The notes below the pieces were generated by a model. The model was not told where the DNA came from and made no database searches. It worked only from the letters and a program-made list of their open reading frames with translations. Positions 37,277 to 46,920 of a stretch of 64,000 nt of DNA are shown here, in pieces. Origin of the DNA: Paenibacillus sonchi (GTDB lineage: Bacteria > Bacillota > Bacilli > Paenibacillales > Paenibacillaceae); NCBI RefSeq assembly GCF_016772475.1, contig NZ_CP068595.1, forward strand, positions 4,898,001-4,962,000, in the 5' to 3' direction. How positions within the stretch are numbered: position 1 is the first letter of the stretch; every line of letters begins with the position of its first letter. Both the position numbers and the translations under genes were made by a program.

Positions 37277-38180
37277 GATATGACTGTGCCATTATCGGTG
37301 GAGGGCCGGCGGGATTAAATGCGGCTTTGGTGCTCGGCAGAGCGAGGCGGAAGGTGATTTTGCTCGATAACAACCGGCCCAGAAACGCTGTAACTCATGC
37401 CTCTCACGGTTTTATTACCAGAGATGGTGTCACACCGGCCGAATTCCGGCGTATAGCTTATGAAGAGGTGCTGCGGTATCCGTCGGTTGCTCACCATTCC
37501 AGCCAAGTCACTGATGTTCGCCGAACCGGTAATGAATTTTCAATCGTCACGGAAGACGGGCTATCCTTCACGGCACGCAAGCTGCTGATCGCCACGGGGC
37601 TGCGTGAGATTTTCCCGATATTCCCGGGTTGAGTGAGCATTATGGAAGAAGTTTGTTCAATTGTCCCTACTGTGATGGCTGGGAGCTTCGGGATCAACCG
37701 CTTATTGTGCTGTCTGACCAGCCGGGAGTGTTTCATATGGCCAAAATTCTGTATAACTGGAGCAAAGACTTGATTGTTGCCACAGGCGGGGCAGATGTGC
37801 TGACAAAAGAGCAGCGGGAGCTTCTTGCGTCCAGAAATATTAGGATCATTGAGCAGCCTGTCACAGTATTTATAGGCAGTGAAGGTAAGCTGCAGCAGGT
37901 GGAATTTGCAGATGGAACGCGGCTTGGGCGGACCGGGGGATTTATTGCTCCGCGGCTGCAGCCGAAGGCGGCTTTTCAGGCACAGCTGGGTTATGAAGTG
38001 ACAGAGACGGGCGGAATTGCCACGAATGAGATGGGGAAAAGCTCAGTACCCGGAGTATACGCTGCCGGAGATGCCTCCTATGTGATGCCCTCGCAATTAA
38101 TCTATGCTGCTGCCCAGGGCAGTAAGGCCGCTATGGCGATCAACATGGAGCTGACGGAAGAGGAGTTTGCGTCCAGATAA
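37273..38180 (+). pseudogene. Thioredoxin-reductase-like FAD/NAD(P) oxidoreductase, one-base frameshift
   Basis: A 302-residue TrxB-like enzyme when repaired. GGGPAGLNAAL binds FAD; NCPYCDGWE carries the redox CxxC and GDASY near the end is the second FAD motif. The first frame ends in LREIFPIFPG at 37632; the second begins LSEHYGRSLFNCPYCDGWE. One extra T or G near 37626-37630 joins them (FPGLSEHYG). The first frame overlaps the thioredoxin stop by ATGA, so coupling is expected. The classic NADPH motif is not clear, so the electron donor is uncertain. Confidence 0.82.
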
Positions 38181-38445
38181 ATTCGGTGATCTCAAAAATT
38201 GTTAAGGCCGCTGAGAGGCAGGCAATACCAGCGGCTCACAGATAATGCTCCAAGCCGCAGGTACCCGCTCGGGATCAGAAAGTATAATTCCCGGCTCTGG
38301 TGAAATGGTATAGTGAGCCTCTTAGCGGGCTTTTGGCGATGGCATCAAGGATAGAATAGTCCATAATTGTTTTTTCCCTTTCCGGTTGAATTCACTTCTG
38401 CTATCTTGAAGAAGCAATAATACAGGCTGGAAGGATGACAAGCTA

Positions 38446-39348
38446 ATGAAAATTGAAGCGTTAAGTCAGGACAGAAGAGACGAATTTTTGAATTTTTGCC
38501 GGAAATACCGGGCGGAGGTTGATGAATCCTTTTTATATGAAGAGGACCTTGCTGAGTTTGAGCTGTCTGAAGAGAACCCCACATATGTTGCGATAAATGC
38601 AGAGGGAACGCTGGTTGCAGCAGCTTCGCTGATTTTGAACGATTACAACCGCAGAGGGCGGAAAGGCCGTTTTCGGATTTTTCAGGCGGATACAGCTGAT
38701 CAGGCGCTTTACCGGGAGCTGCTGCAAGCCATTCTACCGCATACGGCAGGTCTGGATAGGCTGGATATATTTGTGCCGACGGTGAATACAAGAGAGACGA
38801 ACAATATGCTGGCTGCCGGATTTGTCGTGGAGCGCTACTCCTATTTACTCGTCAGAGATGAAGAGAGCATTCCCGATTTCAGCTTGCCCAGCGGGTACGA
38901 AATTAAGCCCTTACGGCCTGGAGCCGATGAGTCTGTCTGGTGTGAGGTGAGAAATGCCGGCTTTGCCAAACTTAAAGGAAGTGAAACGCCGGCCACCCCG
39001 GAGATGGTAACTAAGATGATCTCCGGCAATGACTACATTGCCAACGGCTTATTAATCCTCTACCATAACAGCCGGGCGGTCGGAATTGTCCGTGGAGCCG
39101 ATGATGACTACGAAGGCTCACCCATCATGAACATTGGCCCTTTGGCTGTACTGCCGGAATATCAAGGGAAGGGGCTTGGAAGAATTCTGCTCAGAGCGGC
39201 ACTGCAGTTCGCCAAGGAGCAGTCATACACGCAAACTGTATTATGTGTAAATGCTGAAAATGAGCGTGCCCAGGCACTGTATATCGCAGAGGGCTTTAAG
39301 CAGGTGGAGGCTGCTGCCTGCTTCACATATGATCTGACAGCTAAATAG
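38446..39348 (+). CDS. Two-domain GNAT acetyltransferase
   Basis: A 300-residue protein with two GNAT folds. The C-terminal domain (about 150-300) has the acetyl-CoA loop LPEYQGKGLGRILL and NAENERAQALYIAEGF. The N-terminal half (1-140) has degenerate GNAT features. Such tandem enzymes acetylate small molecules or N-termini; substrate unknown. ATG at 38446 follows AAGGATGACAAGC. The 265-bp gap upstream of it holds only a candidate GCCGCTG/CAGCGGC hairpin and no gene that I can support. It ends before a terminator. Confidence 0.87.
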   Translation: MKIEALSQDRRDEFLNFCRKYRAEVDESFLYEEDLAEFELSEENPTYVAINAEGTLVAAASLILNDYNRRGRKGRFRIFQADTADQALYRELLQAILPHTAGLDRLDIFVPTVNTRETNNMLAAGFVVERYSYLLVRDEESIPDFSLPSGYEIKPLRPGADESVWCEVRNAGFAKLKGSETPATPEMVTKMISGNDYIANGLLILYHNSRAVGIVRGADDDYEGSPIMNIGPLAVLPEYQGKGLGRILLRAALQFAKEQSYTQTVLCVNAENERAQALYIAEGFKQVEAAACFTYDLTAK

Positions 39349-39361
39349 AAGTAATGATAAA

Positions 39362-39387
39362 GCGCCTGGGAAACCGGGCGTTTTTTG
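39362..39387 (+). terminator. Terminator of the GNAT gene
   Basis: GCGCCTGG/CCGGGCG stem with a GAAA loop and TTTTTT. Confidence 0.85.
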
Positions 39388-39478
39388 ACATCAGAATTTA
39401 CACTTGAGGAAGGAGAATGCCTTTGTTTGTAGAAATTTTTGTAGCGCCAATATAACAGTTACAGAAAGGGACATTCCA

Positions 39479-41125
39479 ATGAAAACACTGGTCATTGTTG
39501 ACGATGAGCCTTCGGTGCTGAACGGATTGCGGAGCTATGTGGACTGGGCGGGGCAGGGGATCGAGCTGATTGGCACGGCGGATGACGGAGATGCGGGACT
39601 TGAGATGATCAAGGCGCTGAAGCCGGATATCGTGCTGACCGATGTGCAGATGCCGGCGATGGACGGCATCCGGATGGCGGCGGAAGTGCGTGCGGTGCTG
39701 CCTTTCACCAAAATCGTGTTCATCAGCGGGCATAACGATGCCGATTATTTGCGGTCTGCGCTGCAGATCCACGCGGTGGATTACCTCCTGAAGCCCATCC
39801 GCCGCAAAGAGCTGGCCTCTGTCATGGGCAAGGTGACGGGAGCGCTTGATGCGGAAGCAAGGGAACGCAGCCGTGTGAAAGAGATGCAGGCCAAGCTGGC
39901 CCAGAGCCTGCCGCTGCTGCGTGAACGGTTTCTCCTGTCTGTAATCAGTGACCGCATTAATCCGGCGCATATCCGGGAGAAGCTGGAGTTTCTGGATTTG
40001 ACGTTGTTATCTGCAAGCGATTACATCGTCATCGTCATTATGATTGATGATGTGCCGCAGGTACTGGATACCCGCAGCGAGCAGGATAAGCAGCTGCTTT
40101 CCTACACGGTGCTGAATATTATACAGGAGTTAATCGACAAGCAGATGCGGGGCATTACCTTTGAGAAGCAGCCCGGAGAGTATGTGGGAATTCTGCTGAC
40201 CCGGCAGCTGGATGACGGAGATGCGGAAGAGGCTGAGGAGGTTCAGTCTCCCGAGCAGGAGCTTCTCCTGCTGGCGGAATCCATCCGTGACAATCTGCGG
40301 CAATGGCTGAAGCTCAGTGTGACCATCGGGGTGGGCGAGGGCGTCAGCAGCTTGCCGGAATTGCCGTTGTCCTATAAGCAGGCGAGAGGTGCGGCAGACC
40401 AGAAATGGTATCTGGGCAAAAACCGCATCCTTTCGATGGACAAGCTGGAATCCGCTGAGCATCTGCGGTACCGCTATGAAGCGGAGTGGAGTGAACGGGT
40501 GCTCACGGCATTAAGGTCAGGAGACCGGGAGCGAACCTTGAGCGAGCTGGAGCAGATTTTTGCACGGCTGGAGCAGAACCGCGGGCAGGGCTCCCGTTAT
40601 GCCCAGAATGTCAGCCTGCATCTGATCCTGCAATCCGGGCAGGTTATGCTTGAGCTGAACGGGATGTCAGAGGACTGGGAGCAGAAGGAGATGGAAGCCT
40701 GGAAGCAGGTAATGCGCCAGGAAACGATACATGATTTGCTGCAGTATACTGCGGCATATCTGCAAGAGGTTTGCGATTACTCCCGTTTGAAGCGTAGTGG
40801 AAAAGCCAGCGAGGTTATTGAACGGGTACGCTTGCTGATCGGGCAGAGATATTCCGAGAATTTAAGCGCAGCGGACATCGCTGAAGGCGTATATCTCAGC
40901 CCTACCTACGTCAGACTGCTGTTCAAGCAGGAAACCGGAGAAACCTTATTTGAATATCTGACCAAGGTCCGGATAGAGCAGGCCAAAAACCTGCTGAAAG
41001 ATCCGCAGAATAAATTGTATGAGGTCTGTTATGCGGTGGGTTATACCGATCCCAGCCACTTCAGCAAGCTGTTCAAAAAAATAACGGGATGTACACCAAG
41101 CGCATACAGGGAGCAGCTGAAATGA
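39479..41125 (+). CDS. YesN-like response regulator (REC plus AraC)
   Basis: A 548-residue regulator. The receiver domain (1-120) has D8-D9, phosphoacceptor D55 in LTDVQMP and K in LLKPIRRKEL. A long middle region of about 280 residues follows. The AraC DNA-binding domain is the last 100 residues with two helix-turn-helix units (LSAADIAEGVYLSPTYVRLLFKQ and LYEVCYAVGYTDPSHFSKLFKK). ATG at 39479 follows AAAGGG. The kinase gene begins 52 bp downstream. This class usually activates adjacent sugar ABC transporters. Confidence 0.93.
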   Translation: MKTLVIVDDEPSVLNGLRSYVDWAGQGIELIGTADDGDAGLEMIKALKPDIVLTDVQMPAMDGIRMAAEVRAVLPFTKIVFISGHNDADYLRSALQIHAVDYLLKPIRRKELASVMGKVTGALDAEARERSRVKEMQAKLAQSLPLLRERFLLSVISDRINPAHIREKLEFLDLTLLSASDYIVIVIMIDDVPQVLDTRSEQDKQLLSYTVLNIIQELIDKQMRGITFEKQPGEYVGILLTRQLDDGDAEEAEEVQSPEQELLLLAESIRDNLRQWLKLSVTIGVGEGVSSLPELPLSYKQARGAADQKWYLGKNRILSMDKLESAEHLRYRYEAEWSERVLTALRSGDRERTLSELEQIFARLEQNRGQGSRYAQNVSLHLILQSGQVMLELNGMSEDWEQKEMEAWKQVMRQETIHDLLQYTAAYLQEVCDYSRLKRSGKASEVIERVRLLIGQRYSENLSAADIAEGVYLSPTYVRLLFKQETGETLFEYLTKVRIEQAKNLLKDPQNKLYEVCYAVGYTDPSHFSKLFKKITGCTPSAYREQLK

Positions 41126-41177
41126 GGCCGCCTGAACTCCTGCGGGAACAAGCCGGGCAGAACGGGGTGTTTGCCTT

Positions 41178-43022
41178 ATGAAAAAAGCCTGGGCTTATCT
41201 GATTGGACTCAGTCAGGGGATTCTCTCTGCGAAAAATTGGCTGCTTGCCTATGCCCTGCTCATTCTGCTGCCTGTGTCGATTATGCTGGGCACCTTTTAT
41301 CAGCGCTCCAATGATGTATTGGAGAAGGAAGTGACCCGCACGATGCAGCTCACCCTGAAGCAAGCGGGAATGAACCTGACCTATAAGCTGAACCATATCC
41401 GCGACAGCAGCAACTCCGTCTTCATGAACCAGATCCTGTACGACAATCTGCTGCAAAAGGACAAGATTACCGATCAGCTGGGCCAGATCAGGGAGCTGCG
41501 GAATCTTGCCGAAACCGCCCAGGAGAATGAGGATATTTTCCGGCTGCGGTTTTTTGTTGAGGCTTCCCGGATGTACGGCGGTGACCGGATTAACCTGTAT
41601 CCGCTGGCAGATATGGACCAATACCCTTGGTACGAAGCTGTGAAGGAGGCTGGCGGGGGCATTGTCTGGACGGGAGTATATCCGGAAATCTATAACGATT
41701 ATGGGGAAAAGAAGATTTTCTCTGCCGCCCGGCTGCTGCGCAACCCCCGGGACTATGAGGAGATTGTCGGCGTTTTGGTGATGGATGTTTCTGAAACGCT
41801 GGTGCAGGAGATTGTGTCGGAGCTGCAATTCTCGGAGAAGTATGCACCGTATCTGCTTGACGGGCGCGGCAGGCTGATCTATGGAACAGCTGGACCTGAC
41901 GGTGAGGAACCCGGTGCAGAAGCAGGCTCCGAGCAAGAGATGAACCAGCTTCCCGAAGACGTGCTTAGCGCCATCAGCCATTCTGAAGAAGGAGTTGTAA
42001 AAAGAACCATTGGCCGCGACAACGTAAATGTGGTATACACCACTGTTGGCACGACAGGCTGGAAGCTGGTGGCACAGGTATCGGAAGCGGAAATCTCGCA
42101 CCGCGCCACGGCGCTTGGCCAGTTCACCAGTATTGCAACCCTGGCGGGGATTACGGTCATGTTCCTTGTGCTGGTGTTTGTGCTGCTGATGTTCATGATC
42201 CAGGGCGTACAGCGCCGGGTGCAGATGATCCTGCGCATGATCCGCAAGGAGGGGATCGGGTGGCTGGAGGAGCGCCGGTCGATGCCGGACGGGGATTTCC
42301 GCCTGCTGGAACGCAGTGTTGATCATCTGATACATAAGGTCAACAACCTGGTGGAGGAATCCTATCAGGCAAAGATACAGGAGCGTGAAGCCCAGCTGAG
42401 GACGCTGCAGGCCCAGATCAATCCCCATTTTCTCTACAACGCCCTGGATATGATTAATTGGTCAGCGATTTCCCATAATGCCGAGGATACCAGCGAAATG
42501 ATCGAGGCGCTGGCCCAGTATTTCCGGCTAAGTCTGAACAAAGGCCGCGATAATGTCAGCATTGAGGATGAACTGGAGCTGGCGCGGGTGTTCCTGGAGA
42601 TTCAGCAGAACCGTTTTCCTTCTACCTTCACGTTTTCTATCCAGGCTGAGCCTGGCCTGGAGTCTTATATCATCCCCAAGCTGACGCTGCAGCCGCTGGT
42701 AGAAAACGCATTGCTGCATGGCATACGCAAGACGAGATCCAAACAGGGGACGATTGAAATCTCGGTGCGTCTGGAGAACGGCGATGTTGTGCTGACTGTG
42801 GCGGATGACGGCATCGGGATGGACCCGAAGCAGGCGAACCGCCTGCTGCTTGAACCTGCCGCCGGACAACAGGCGGATGGGATGGACGGTTCGTTCGGAT
42901 TATACAATGTGCATGAAAGAATCCGTTATTTTGCCGGAAACCGCTATGGCCTGTCCATTGAAACGGAACCGGGCGCGGGCACAGTGGTAAGGGTTAGCGT
43001 GAAAGCTGTTATAAAAAAATAA
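41178..43022 (+). CDS. YesM-like sensor histidine kinase
   Basis: A 614-residue membrane kinase: TM1 at about 20-40, an extracellular sensor domain of about 270 residues (Cache-like), TM2 at about 315-340, HAMP, and the His_kinase/HATPase_c module. The phospho-acceptor H417 lies in QINPHFLYNALDMINW; the ATP-binding N, G1 and G2 boxes follow (LVENALLHGIR, DDGIGMD). It pairs with the YesN-like regulator 52 bp upstream. The ligand is probably a sugar taken up by the ABC system that follows. Confidence 0.93.
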   Translation: MKKAWAYLIGLSQGILSAKNWLLAYALLILLPVSIMLGTFYQRSNDVLEKEVTRTMQLTLKQAGMNLTYKLNHIRDSSNSVFMNQILYDNLLQKDKITDQLGQIRELRNLAETAQENEDIFRLRFFVEASRMYGGDRINLYPLADMDQYPWYEAVKEAGGGIVWTGVYPEIYNDYGEKKIFSAARLLRNPRDYEEIVGVLVMDVSETLVQEIVSELQFSEKYAPYLLDGRGRLIYGTAGPDGEEPGAEAGSEQEMNQLPEDVLSAISHSEEGVVKRTIGRDNVNVVYTTVGTTGWKLVAQVSEAEISHRATALGQFTSIATLAGITVMFLVLVFVLLMFMIQGVQRRVQMILRMIRKEGIGWLEERRSMPDGDFRLLERSVDHLIHKVNNLVEESYQAKIQEREAQLRTLQAQINPHFLYNALDMINWSAISHNAEDTSEMIEALAQYFRLSLNKGRDNVSIEDELELARVFLEIQQNRFPSTFTFSIQAEPGLESYIIPKLTLQPLVENALLHGIRKTRSKQGTIEISVRLENGDVVLTVADDGIGMDPKQANRLLLEPAAGQQADGMDGSFGLYNVHERIRYFAGNRYGLSIETEPGAGTVVRVSVKAVIKK

Positions 43023-43031
43023 AGTATCCCG

Positions 43032-43321
43032 CTAGTTTTCCCAAAGCTCGATCAGCCGGCCTTCAGGATCTTCAATCCAAATAAACTGTCCAATTTCACT
43101 GCTCTCTTTTTTCTTTGCAAGGGGTACACCGATACGTTCAAGATGTTTAATCGTCTTGTCTAGATTATATACTTGGAAATTTAACATCTCTTGTTGTTCT
43201 GTTGGAAAATAACTGTCCCATTCCAATCTTCTATTTCAACCTGCAACACTTCACTGTACCATTTTTTTATAGCTTCAAGATTTTTGGTTCTCCAAAATAT
43301 TCCTCCGAAACCTTTGATCAT
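43032..43321 (-). pseudogene. VOC/glyoxalase family gene, frameshifted and shortened
   Basis: ATG 43321 opens MIKGFGGIFWRTKNLEAIKKWY, a typical VOC start. This frame runs out after VEIEDWNGTVIF, while the frame one base away carries EWDSYFPTEQQEMLNFQVYN and ends IEDPEGRLIELWEN at 43032. Joined, it is about 96 residues against a usual 115-125, so an internal segment appears lost as well as a base. It lies convergent to the kinase gene and interrupts the two-component/transport locus. No signal suggests its former substrate. Confidence 0.65.
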
Positions 43322-43455
43322 CGTATCTGACTCCTGCCTGTTAAGCGCTTTCGGATTTACAGTCGCCAGAGACCAGAAATAATCAGATTACCCTCTACAA
43401 GCCGTTTCCCGTTCCCCGGTATAATCAACTCACAAGCATATGGGGGGTGAGTGAC

Positions 43456-44421
43456 TTGGGCGCAGGTGCCACGGAGTTGAACCGGAAGAGCAGAGCAGCC
43501 GCAGCCAGAAGCAGGTCCGCAAGCAAGTGGAGAATCGCCTGGAGGAACAGGGACTATTATATGCTGCTGATACCCGGTCTTTTGTTTTTGCTGCTGTTCA
43601 AATATACGCCTTTGTATGGAGTACTGATCGCCTTTCAGGATTTTAATATTTTTGACGGCATCAGAGGCAGTGAATGGGTGGGGCTGGAGCAGTTTCACAA
43701 GCTGGTCCAGTCCGAAGAGTTCGGACAGGTATTCATGAATACGCTGCTGATCAGCGTGTATAAGATCGTGCTGCTGTTTCCCGTTCCGATAGTCATCGCA
43801 CTGGTACTGAACGAGGTGCGGCTGATGTTTTTCAAACGAACGATCCAGACGATTATCTATCTTCCGCATTTTCTGTCCTGGGTTATTATTTCAGGATTGT
43901 TCGTGACGATTCTCTCGACCTCAGGGGGGCTCGTCAACAACATCATCCAGTGGTTCGGCGGTGAGCCGGTCAGTTTTTTTGTCAGCAACCAGTATTTCCG
44001 CAGTCTGGTGGTCTTCACTGCCGGGTGGAAGGAGGTGGGCTGGAATGCCATTGTCTTCATTGCCGCTATCGCCGGGATTGACCAGGAGCAATATGAAGCC
44101 GCTTCCATTGACGGGGCAGGCCGGATCCGCCGGATGCTGTATATCTCGCTGCCGGGGATTCTGCCTACTGTGGTGCTGATGTTCATTCTTCGCCTGGGCT
44201 CCGTTCTCGATGCCGGGACCGAGCAGATTCTTACCATGTACAATCCGGTAGTCTACGAGACGGCTGATGTCATCGGAACCTTTGTATACCGGATCGGCCT
44301 TGGCAAAATGGACTATAGCTTCAGCACGGCAGTCGGATTATTCAACTCGGTCGTAGGTTTTATTCTCATTGTCTCCGGCAACTATATCAGCCGCAAACTG
44401 CTGAAGCGCGGGATCTGGTGA
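43456..44421 (+). CDS. ABC sugar transporter permease, LplB-like
   Basis: A 321-residue permease with six TM helices and the EAA loop EAASIDGAGRIRRMLYISLPGI. The basic N-terminus is cytosolic. TTG at 43456 is taken as start because GGGGGGTGA at 43442-43450 is five bases upstream; GTG at 43447 lies inside that site. Part of a three-gene CUT1 importer with the second permease and a lipoprotein, typically for oligosaccharides. No ATPase gene is adjacent, as usual in this family, where a shared MsmX-like ATPase serves many systems. Confidence 0.9.
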   Translation: MGAGATELNRKSRAAAARSRSASKWRIAWRNRDYYMLLIPGLLFLLLFKYTPLYGVLIAFQDFNIFDGIRGSEWVGLEQFHKLVQSEEFGQVFMNTLLISVYKIVLLFPVPIVIALVLNEVRLMFFKRTIQTIIYLPHFLSWVIISGLFVTILSTSGGLVNNIIQWFGGEPVSFFVSNQYFRSLVVFTAGWKEVGWNAIVFIAAIAGIDQEQYEAASIDGAGRIRRMLYISLPGILPTVVLMFILRLGSVLDAGTEQILTMYNPVVYETADVIGTFVYRIGLGKMDYSFSTAVGLFNSVVGFILIVSGNYISRKLLKRGIW

Positions 44422-44444
44422 GAAAAGAAAGGAGCAGGACAACA

Positions 44445-45320
44445 ATGACAAAACGGACCAAAGGCGATCTTTTGCTGGATATCGGGGTATATGCGTTTCT
44501 GATTGCCCTGGGACTGATCATGCTGCTGCCCTTGGCGAGTGTCTTCTCCAAAGCCGTCAGCGAAGAGTGGGCGATCACCTCCGGCAAAGTGGGCATTCTG
44601 CCCGTAGGGTTCCAGCTCGATACCCTGATGCAAGTCATTTCCTCATCCGTGTTCATCAGGGCCTTCTGTATATCCGTCGGTGTTACCGCCGTTGGGACCC
44701 TAATTTCTATTCTGATGACGGCGCTTACAGCCTATCCGCTGTCCAAACGCAATCTTCCCGGCATTTCCTTCTGTATGGTGCTGTTCATCTTCACGATGCT
44801 GTTCAGCGGGGGATTGATTCCCAATTATCTGCTGATGCGCCAGCTGCACCTCGTAGACAATCTCTGGGTGCTGATTCTGCCGGGAATGATCAGCGTGTTC
44901 AACATGCTGGTGATCAAAAGCTATTATGAAAGCCTGCCTGAAGCACTGGAGGAATCGGCACGGATCGACGGGGCGAAGACCTATACCATTTTGTTCCGGA
45001 TCATTCTTCCGCTCAGTATGCCCGTGATCGCCACTATTGCACTGTTCTATGCCGTGGGCTACTGGAACGATTATTTCGGCCCGATGATTTACATTAATGA
45101 CACCGCGCTTAAGACGCTGCAGCTCTACCTGCAGGATGTGGTGATGGACGCAAACAACGCGAATCTCACGAATAAAAGCATAGATGATCTTATGAATATG
45201 TCGCCTGAAGGCATCCGCGCAGCCACAGTCGTTGCATCCACGGTGCCGATCCTGCTCGTATATCCGTTTATGCAGAAGTATTTTATCAAAGGGGTGCTGA
45301 TTGGCTCGGTGAAGGGTTGA
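44445..45320 (+). CDS. ABC sugar transporter permease, LplC/YtcP-like
   Basis: A 291-residue second permease with six TM helices and the EAA loop EESARIDGAKTYTILFRIILP. ATG at 44445 follows AAAGGAGCAGG; a GTG at 44418 overlapping the upstream stop is less likely. It is the partner of the permease 23 bp upstream. Confidence 0.9.
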   Translation: MTKRTKGDLLLDIGVYAFLIALGLIMLLPLASVFSKAVSEEWAITSGKVGILPVGFQLDTLMQVISSSVFIRAFCISVGVTAVGTLISILMTALTAYPLSKRNLPGISFCMVLFIFTMLFSGGLIPNYLLMRQLHLVDNLWVLILPGMISVFNMLVIKSYYESLPEALEESARIDGAKTYTILFRIILPLSMPVIATIALFYAVGYWNDYFGPMIYINDTALKTLQLYLQDVVMDANNANLTNKSIDDLMNMSPEGIRAATVVASTVPILLVYPFMQKYFIKGVLIGSVKG

Positions 45321-45358
45321 CCTGCGGATTTTAGAACTTATGGGGAGGTTTAATTCAT

Positions 45359-46906
45359 ATGATAATGATAAACAGAAAATGGTTGTCACTTGTGCTGTGT
45401 GCGGGGCTTGCGGCATCGATGGCCGGCTGCGGTTCATCCGGCAATACGAACAAGGAAGGGGCGGCAGGAGGTACTGCGGAGCAAACAGCCGGTGCGCAAA
45501 AAGAGGGCGGCTCCAAACCGGAGCTGAAAACGCTTAATATATGGTCAAAGGATGATTATAACACGTATACGCTGGCTAAGGTGGTGGAGGAACAAACGGG
45601 CTATAAGGTTAAATACGAAATGCTGCCTGCCGACAAGGCGATGGATAAGCTGAATCTGCTGATTTCCTCCGCCGAGCCATACGATGTCATTACCATCACA
45701 GGGGAAAAGGCCGCCTATACCGACTATGCCAAAATGGGCGCACTCGTCGATCTGACGCCGCTGATTGATAAGTATGGAGAGAATATCAAAGCTTCCATCT
45801 CTCCAGAATCCTTCGAGGCCATGAAGGTGGACGGCAAAATTTACGCCATTCCGAACCGGACCTCCGAGTTCGTTGGCAGCAGTCTGATGATCCGTACGGA
45901 TTGGCTGGATAAGCTCGGCCTGAAGATGCCCGCAACACTGGAGGAATTGACCGCAGTCCTGAAAGCCTTTAAAGAAAAAGACCCTGGCGGCAACGGGGAT
46001 AAAGGCGCTCCGCTTTCCATTGACGGTGCACTGGCTACGATGGTTAATGTAACCGGAGCTTTCGGCATTGCCACGGGCTGGAGCGAGGTGGACGGTAAAC
46101 TGGTCGCGGCTCCGCTGCAGCCGGGGTTCAAGGAATATCTCAGCTATGCGGCAGACTTGTATAAACAGGGATTGCTGGATAAGGAATTTGCCGTGAACAA
46201 GGACGCAACGCTGAAGGAAAAATTCACCAGCGGCCGGGTTGGTGTGATTCCGCTTCCGTGGTATGACATCCCGGGCATTGCCGATGCCTTGACCAAGAAC
46301 TTCCCGGATGCCAAATATGCATATGTTCCCGCCCTGAAGGGCAAGGACGGGCAGGCAGGCCTAGGGATGAGCGGCGGCTTCGACCGGCTGACGTTTATTC
46401 CGAAATCCTCGAAGCACCCGGAGGATGCGATAAAGTGGATCAACGCCAAGCTGGATAAAGATACCTTCAAGCTGATCGCCATTGGCGAAGAGGGCAAGCA
46501 CTTCACCTACAAAGACGGTGTATACAGCCCGATTCTGCCCCTGTTCACGGATGAGCGCGGGCTCGCGAGCAACTATTTGACCGGGATCGATGAAAAGCTG
46601 TATCCCGTCTACTGGCAGGCCCGTGTCCAGAAAGACCCGCGTTTGTTCGCAGGCTTCACCTTCCTGAACAGCGAAGTTCCGGCAGAATACCGGATCTCCG
46701 ATCCGCTGGCGCTGGCGCCGTCCTTACCGGAATATTCGAAGAACAACGCGTCGCTGAATCAGATGATCAATGATTTTGCCGTCAAAGTGATTGTGGGCGA
46801 GGAATCTACCGACGCCGTGGCGGCGTTCATCGAGAAATACAACGCCGCCGGCGGAGAAGCCAGCAGCAAGGAAGTCAATGAATGGTATGCTTCGGTGAAG
46901 AAATAG
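45359..46906 (+). CDS. Extracellular solute-binding lipoprotein, LplA-like
   Basis: A 515-residue binding protein. The signal peptide ends in the lipobox SMAGC with Cys24 as the lipidation site, followed by a Gly/Ala/Lys-rich linker. The mature domain has the type 1 bacterial sugar-binding fold and aromatic residues suited to an oligosaccharide groove. ATG at 45359 follows GGGGAGGTTTAATTC. Its stop lies 14 bases before the FAD oxidoreductase. Together with the two permeases it makes one importer under the YesM/YesN-like pair. Confidence 0.92.
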   Translation: MIMINRKWLSLVLCAGLAASMAGCGSSGNTNKEGAAGGTAEQTAGAQKEGGSKPELKTLNIWSKDDYNTYTLAKVVEEQTGYKVKYEMLPADKAMDKLNLLISSAEPYDVITITGEKAAYTDYAKMGALVDLTPLIDKYGENIKASISPESFEAMKVDGKIYAIPNRTSEFVGSSLMIRTDWLDKLGLKMPATLEELTAVLKAFKEKDPGGNGDKGAPLSIDGALATMVNVTGAFGIATGWSEVDGKLVAAPLQPGFKEYLSYAADLYKQGLLDKEFAVNKDATLKEKFTSGRVGVIPLPWYDIPGIADALTKNFPDAKYAYVPALKGKDGQAGLGMSGGFDRLTFIPKSSKHPEDAIKWINAKLDKDTFKLIAIGEEGKHFTYKDGVYSPILPLFTDERGLASNYLTGIDEKLYPVYWQARVQKDPRLFAGFTFLNSEVPAEYRISDPLALAPSLPEYSKNNASLNQMINDFAVKVIVGEESTDAVAAFIEKYNAAGGEASSKEVNEWYASVKK

Positions 46907-46920
46907 CGGGAGGGAAGCGC

